Shown: piece after piece, positions 60,067 to 64,000 of the stretch
Layout: the number at the start of each line of letters is the position of its first letter
Numbering within the stretch: position 1 is the stretch's first letter
From: an uncultured Acetatifactor sp.
Lineage (GTDB): Bacteria > Bacillota > Clostridia > Lachnospirales > Lachnospiraceae
DNA: 64,000 nt
Direction of reading: 5' to 3'
NCBI GenBank assembly: GCA_947627115.1
Contig: CANQUQ010000008.1
Coordinates: forward strand, 1-64,000
Program-made: the position numbers and the translations under genes
The notes under the pieces: model-generated
What the model saw: the letters and a program-made list of their open reading frames with translations, nothing else
Databases searched by the model: none
What the model was told of the DNA's origin: nothing

Positions 60067-60564
60067 ATGAAACAAATTTTCGGGAAGCCTGACATAGGAA
60101 AAGACGACGCGAAGTCTCTGGCAATCAGCATTGCCATCAGTCTCGGCGCAGGAATTCTGAGTGCTCTTCTCACAATGGGAAACATGCGCATGTATGCGGA
60201 CATGTATAAGCCGCCCCTGGCTCCTCCGGGCTGGCTTTTCCCCATTGTCTGGACAATACTCTACATACTCATGGGCATTGCCGCCTGGAGGATCTACCGG
60301 TCCCGATGCGGAGACAGAAGGCTGGCGCTGTCCCTGTACGGCAATCAGCTGCTGCTCAATGTGGTCTGGCCGCTGCTTTTTTTTAATCTGAAGGCATATT
60401 TTTTCGCCTTGGGATGGCTGGTCCTGCTGTGGGCATTTATCTATCTGACTATAAAGCAGTTCCTGCAATTGGATAAAACGGCGGGAAGACTGCTGTTTCC
60501 CTACTTGGCATGGGTGACATTTGCCGGCTATCTCAATCTGGCCATTGCCATTCATTATATGTGA
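60067..60564 (+). CDS. tspO: TspO/MBR family membrane protein
   Basis: 165 residues from ATG 60067. Five helices with family motifs YKPPLAPPGWLFPIVWTILYILMGIAAW, LLLNVVWPLLFFNLK and PYLAWVTFAGYLNLAIAIHY. Binds tetrapyrroles and may be involved in their breakdown or in stress. Ribosome site is weak, so the start may differ. Sits behind the butyrate terminator. Confidence 0.88.
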   Translation: MKQIFGKPDIGKDDAKSLAISIAISLGAGILSALLTMGNMRMYADMYKPPLAPPGWLFPIVWTILYILMGIAAWRIYRSRCGDRRLALSLYGNQLLLNVVWPLLFFNLKAYFFALGWLVLLWAFIYLTIKQFLQLDKTAGRLLFPYLAWVTFAGYLNLAIAIHYM

Positions 60565-60690
60565 GAAAAACCTTTTCAAAATCATGTAGAATGAAGCCGC
60601 AGGCTGTGGTATACTGTAGGGGCAGAGTGTTCACGCATTCTGCCCCGATCACTGTACACCCGTGCACGAATATAGATTTGAGAGGACGTA

Positions 60691-61176
60691 ATGGCGAAAC
60701 AAAAGGAGATCAAGACGAACGCAATGCGCATACTGGAGACCATGAACATACCCTTTCGGCACATGACATATGAGTGCGGCGAGTTCGTGGACGGGATCCA
60801 GGTCGCGGACAAGCTGGGACTGCCGCATGAAAAAATGTACAAGACGCTTGTGACCGTGGGGAACAGCAAAAATTATTTTGTGTTCGTGATCCCTATCGAG
60901 GCGGAACTGGATCTGAAGGCGGCAGCCAGGAGCGTGGGAGAAAAGAATGTAGAGATGATCCACGTGAAGGACATTAACAGTGTGACCGGTTATATCCGGG
61001 GCGGCTGCACTGCGGTGGGAATGAAAAAGCAGTATGTGACCAGGATCGACAGCACGGCCGAGGCACTGCCGGAAATGATCGTCAGCGGAGGACGTATCGG
61101 TTCGCAGCTGGCACTTGCGCCGGGCGATCTCGCCAGGGCATCCGGGGCAGAATTTGCAGACATTGTGCGCCACTGA
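60691..61176 (+). CDS. ybaK: YbaK-type Cys-tRNA(Pro)/aminoacyl-tRNA deacylase
   Basis: 161 residues. MKTNAMRILETMNIPFRHMTYEC start, catalytic-type Lys in MYKTLVTVG, GYIRGGCTAVGMKK and SGGRIGSQLALAPGDL. Clears mischarged tRNA(Pro) in trans. Upstream GAGAGGACGTA. Confidence 0.92.
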   Translation: MAKQKEIKTNAMRILETMNIPFRHMTYECGEFVDGIQVADKLGLPHEKMYKTLVTVGNSKNYFVFVIPIEAELDLKAAARSVGEKNVEMIHVKDINSVTGYIRGGCTAVGMKKQYVTRIDSTAEALPEMIVSGGRIGSQLALAPGDLARASGAEFADIVRH

Positions 61177-61238
61177 CAGCGCAGGTCCTAAAACAGTGGG
61201 AAAAGTTTCATAAAAATCGGAAAGGCGTGGAAGAATAA

Positions 61239-61910
61239 ATGAAGCGGAATGTGAGCCTGCAGGAGATATCCGACGGCCGCCTGTACGGGGAGAACGATAT
61301 GGTAAGGGCGGACTGTCACGGCTGTCCGGATTGCTTCCGGTGCTGTGTGGGCATGGGAAATTCCGTTGTTTTAGATCCCTTTGATATATACCGCCTGCAG
61401 TCGGGCGAGGGAAGGACACTGGCCGAGTTCTTGTCGGAGGGAAGCATCGAACTGAATGTGGTGGACGGTCTGGTCCTTCCAAATCTTCGGATGTCCGGGA
61501 GCGGAGAGCGCTGTTCTTTTCTCAGTGAGAACGGCCGCTGCGGCATTCATGAGAGCCGGCCGGGCATCTGCAGGCTGTTCCCGCTGGGAAGATATTATGA
61601 GAACGGCGATTTCCGGTACTTCCTGCAGACCGGGGAGTGCAGCCGGACGGACAGGTCCAAGGTGAAGGTCTCCAGGTGGATCGACACGCCGGATCCGGGC
61701 CGATATCATGATTTTCTCTGCAGGTGGCACTATTATCTGAACGCTCTGGAGGAAAGGGTCCTGGGAGTGGAGGACAGTGAAGCCTCCAAACGGCTCAATC
61801 TTTCCATGCTGCAGTGTTTTTATCTGACTCCCTACGACACGGCCCGAAGTTTTTATGAGCAGTTTGAAGAGCGAAGTTCGGCAAACAGAAAGGAAAACAG
61901 TTTTTTATAG
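61239..61910 (+). CDS. YkgJ-family cysteine-cluster protein
   Basis: 223 residues. N-terminal Cys cluster CHGCPDCFRCCVGMG, then ERCSFLSENGRCGIHESRPGICRLFPLG; typical of metal-binding (zinc or iron-sulfur) UPF0153/YkgJ proteins. Role unknown. Its stop and the next start are adjacent, so it is co-translated with the carboxypeptidase gene. Confidence 0.85.
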   Translation: MKRNVSLQEISDGRLYGENDMVRADCHGCPDCFRCCVGMGNSVVLDPFDIYRLQSGEGRTLAEFLSEGSIELNVVDGLVLPNLRMSGSGERCSFLSENGRCGIHESRPGICRLFPLGRYYENGDFRYFLQTGECSRTDRSKVKVSRWIDTPDPGRYHDFLCRWHYYLNALEERVLGVEDSEASKRLNLSMLQCFYLTPYDTARSFYEQFEERSSANRKENSFL

Positions 61911-63134
61911 ATGGACAGAGAAGAAGTGCTGCAGTCCGTAGAGGACGAGGCTCAGGAGCAGCAGCGAAGACAAAAGAGAAAACAGCGCATCGAAGAGATG
62001 AAGCGTGAGAAAAAAAGAGCGCAGATCAGGAATCGCTGTCTGGTCGGCGCAGGATTGGCTGTGTGCCTTATGGCAGGAATCGGCATTGCCGCTCTGGTGC
62101 GCTCTGCCGTAACGTCGCCTTCCGCCCCGCCGGCGGACGCCGGCCGGCAGCAGGCGGGGAATGCGATCGTGGAAGCGGCGGAGGGGCCAGAAGGTCCTGA
62201 CATCACACAGACCGCAGAAGAAGGGACCGATATCACTCAGGAGAGGGAGCCTGCGGGGGAGCCCGATTCCACCCAGGAGCCTGCCGTTCCTGTATTTGCG
62301 GCCTCGGCTACCGATGTCACTGCAGGCTTCAGCGATACGATCGTCAGCGAGTACGGTATTCTGATCGATGTGGAATCCGGGACCGTCCTGGCCGGCAGAG
62401 ATGCCCATGCGCGAATGAATCCCGCCTCCATGACTAAGATATTGACGGTGCTTACGGCCGCCGAGGCCCTGGGCCTGGAGGATGACACTTCGGAAATTCT
62501 GAACGATACTTTTACCATGACCGTCGATATTACGGATTACTGCTATGTGAACGGCTGTTCCGTCGTGGGATATGAGGTGGGGGAGACGGCAACGGTCCGG
62601 GATCTGTTCTACGGCACTATCCTCCCTTCCGGGGCGGACGCCGCACTTGGGCTCGCCGTCTATGTGTCAGGGTCTCAGGAGGCATTCGTGGAGCTGATGA
62701 ATCAAAAGCTGGATGAGCTGGGACTTGCAGAGAGCACACACTTTGTCAACTGCGTGGGGCTCTACGACGATCAGCACTACAGCACGGTCTACGATATTGC
62801 GGTGCTTTTGGAGGAGGCTTCGAAGAACGGTCTGTGCAGACAGGTGCTGTCGGCCCACACCTACACGACCACCTTCACGGAGGAGCATCCGGAGGGAATG
62901 GTGCTCTCCAATTGGTTCCTGCGGAGGATGGAAGACCGGGATACCCACGGCCAGGTCCTTTACGGGAAGACGGGCTATGTGAAACAGTCGGGACACTGCG
63001 CGGCCAGTCTTGCCAGTGATATGAACGGAAAAGAGTATTTGTGCGTAACGGCGGGCTCCAGCAGCGTCTGGCAGTGTATCCGCGATCAGGTGGAGCTGTT
63101 TCAGGGTTATCTTACGGAGGAAGGATCGACATGA
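61911..63134 (+). CDS. Serine-type D-Ala-D-Ala carboxypeptidase-like protein (S11)
   Basis: 407 residues. Charged N-terminal cytoplasmic part (REEVLQSVEDEAQEQQRRQK...), a membrane helix (VGAGLAVCLMAGIGIAALV), an extracellular low-complexity linker and an S11 penicillin-binding domain: catalytic S-x2-K in ASMTKILTVL, the second motif as SGAD (usual SGN replaced) and KTG in GKTGYVKQSGH. Trims stem peptides of peptidoglycan. Unusual for DacA: N-terminal anchor with long linker and no C-terminal amphipathic anchor. Overlaps the next gene by ATGA. Confidence 0.85.
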   Translation: MDREEVLQSVEDEAQEQQRRQKRKQRIEEMKREKKRAQIRNRCLVGAGLAVCLMAGIGIAALVRSAVTSPSAPPADAGRQQAGNAIVEAAEGPEGPDITQTAEEGTDITQEREPAGEPDSTQEPAVPVFAASATDVTAGFSDTIVSEYGILIDVESGTVLAGRDAHARMNPASMTKILTVLTAAEALGLEDDTSEILNDTFTMTVDITDYCYVNGCSVVGYEVGETATVRDLFYGTILPSGADAALGLAVYVSGSQEAFVELMNQKLDELGLAESTHFVNCVGLYDDQHYSTVYDIAVLLEEASKNGLCRQVLSAHTYTTTFTEEHPEGMVLSNWFLRRMEDRDTHGQVLYGKTGYVKQSGHCAASLASDMNGKEYLCVTAGSSSVWQCIRDQVELFQGYLTEEGST

Positions 63135-64000
63135 GAACAACAAAGCGTATAAAATTGAGGGCGGCTGTCTGGAGCGGTATTTTTATTCTGCTCCTCACAA
63201 TGTCCACGGGCTGCGGGCGCAGTCATACGGAAGAGTCGACCGCATCCGACGCCGGCGTCGCCACAGAGACGGAAAGTCCCGCGGCGGATGATTCGGACAA
63301 GGCCGAAGACGGGAGGACGGAGAACACTCCCGCACCCAGCCAGGAACCCACTCCGCAGCCGGAAGAAATTGCCTCGAATGAGCTCAAGGCGCTGGCCGTG
63401 GACGGAACACGGCTGGTGGACAGCGACGGCGCCCCGGTACAGCTCAGAGGCATCAGTACGCATGGTCTGGCCTGGTTTCCCGACTATGTAAATGAGGACT
63501 GGTTCCGGCAGATGAAGGAGGAGTGGGGGGCCAATGTGGTCCGACTGGCCATGTATACGGCCGAGAGTGGCGGCTACTGTACAGGCGGAGATCAGGAAAA
63601 ATTAAAGGCTCTGATCCGGGATGGGGTACAGTATGCCACGGACTGCGGGCTGTACGTGATCATCGACTGGCATATCCTGTCTGACAGCAATCCCAACACT
63701 TACATAGATGAGTCCAAGGCATTTTTTGAGGAAATGTCCCAGGAGTATGCGGACCATGACAATGTGCTCTACGAGATATGCAACGAGCCGAACAGCGGCA
63801 CCTCCTGGAAGGATGTGAAGTCCTACGCGGAACAGGTGATCGACGTGATCCGGGAAAACGACGGGGACGGGGTCATTCTGGTGGGCACCCCCAACTGGTG
63901 CCAGTATGTGGATCAGGCGGCCGAGGACCCCATCGAGGGTCGTGAGAACGTGATGTACACACTGCATTTTTATGCATCCACGCACAAGGAGTCTCTGCGC
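63131..64000 (+). CDS. GH5-type endoglucanase lipoprotein, N-terminal part
   Basis: Partial; runs off the right edge (290 codons visible), hence not in the ORF track. ATG 63131 overlaps the previous stop as ATGA. A basic N-terminus and hydrophobic stretch (IFILLLTMSTGCG) end in a lipobox-like Cys; then an acidic Ser/Thr/Pro/Glu linker (about 30-80), then a family-5 glycoside-hydrolase start: LRGISTHGLAWFP, ANVVRLAMYT, IIDWHILSD and the acid/base Glu in YEICNEPNSG. Probably degrades beta-glucan such as cellulose at the cell surface. Nucleophile Glu lies beyond the window. Confidence 0.85.
   Translation, partial: MRTTKRIKLRAAVWSGIFILLLTMSTGCGRSHTEESTASDAGVATETESPAADDSDKAEDGRTENTPAPSQEPTPQPEEIASNELKALAVDGTRLVDSDGAPVQLRGISTHGLAWFPDYVNEDWFRQMKEEWGANVVRLAMYTAESGGYCTGGDQEKLKALIRDGVQYATDCGLYVIIDWHILSDSNPNTYIDESKAFFEEMSQEYADHDNVLYEICNEPNSGTSWKDVKSYAEQVIDVIRENDGDGVILVGTPNWCQYVDQAAEDPIEGRENVMYTLHFYASTHKESLR

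Noticed and set aside
1-64000. CRISPR arrays, tRNA or rRNA genes, insertion sequences
   Set aside because: No regularly spaced repeats of 25-40 bases, no tRNA cloverleaf noticed and no transposase reading frame. The only tandem repeats are the short ones listed.

Overview
The window is a chromosomal segment of a butyrate-forming Clostridia, most likely Lachnospiraceae. The evidence is a fab cluster headed by acpP-fabK with a fused accDA, the full S10-spc-alpha ribosomal order with a KOW-protein gene between map and infA, a long insertion in ribosomal protein L17, and the gene order thl-crt-hbd-bcd-etfB-etfA. Almost all genes after position 4300 lie on the + strand and are GC-rich. The first 4.3 kb is visibly AT-richer and mostly on the - strand.

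Layout. 1-4260: the right part of an inovirus-like (filamentous phage) prophage. Read on the - strand it runs: small basic protein in the ssDNA-binding position, major coat protein, terminator, large secreted adsorption-type protein with a C-terminal anchor, several tiny membrane proteins, a Cys-rich 59-residue protein, and the start of a Zot/pI-type ATPase that leaves the window. Two + strand membrane-protein genes with their own strong promoter are inserted in it. 4346-12515: type II fatty-acid synthesis operon (acpP, fabK, fabD, fabG, fabF, fabZ, accDA, fabH) ending in a MarR/FabT-like regulator; FabT-like palindromes sit just downstream of the acpP promoter. 12540-19156: cardiolipin synthase, an ECF sigma/anti-sigma pair, an orphan KdpDE-type two-component system, an RNA methyltransferase and an HD protein. 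19190-36464: S10-spc-alpha ribosomal supercluster including secY, adk, map, infA, rpmJ and rpoA, with long structured leaders before rpsJ and rpsM. 36474-42110: M15-type peptidase, ECF-transporter energising module (ecfA1, ecfA2, ecfT), truA, rplM-rpsI. 42204-53598: a TPR-nucleotidyltransferase-like fusion protein, an MFS exporter behind a leader-peptide attenuator, a small orphan protein, an SDR, a thioredoxin-reductase-like flavoprotein, an NlpC/P60 wall hydrolase, a DnaA-box cluster, hpf, an M23 peptidase and rarA. 53858-60021: butyrate pathway from acetyl-CoA to butyryl-CoA with the electron-bifurcating Bcd/Etf set. 60067-64000: TspO, YbaK deacylase, Cys-cluster protein, a DacA-like carboxypeptidase and the start of a GH5-type lipoprotein.

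The observations I rate highest are: (1) the inovirus-like element in a Gram-positive host with at least three genes too short for the ORF track, including a candidate zinc-ribbon protein; (2) three perfect and one near-perfect DnaA boxes within 71 bp of AT-rich DNA upstream of hpf, far from any replication-initiation gene in view; (3) a 26-codon leader peptide overlapping two mutually exclusive hairpins ahead of an MFS exporter; and (4) a recurring GC-rich mini-palindrome placed directly before the Shine-Dalgarno site of at least seven unrelated genes. All functional calls are from reading the sequence; no database search was possible.
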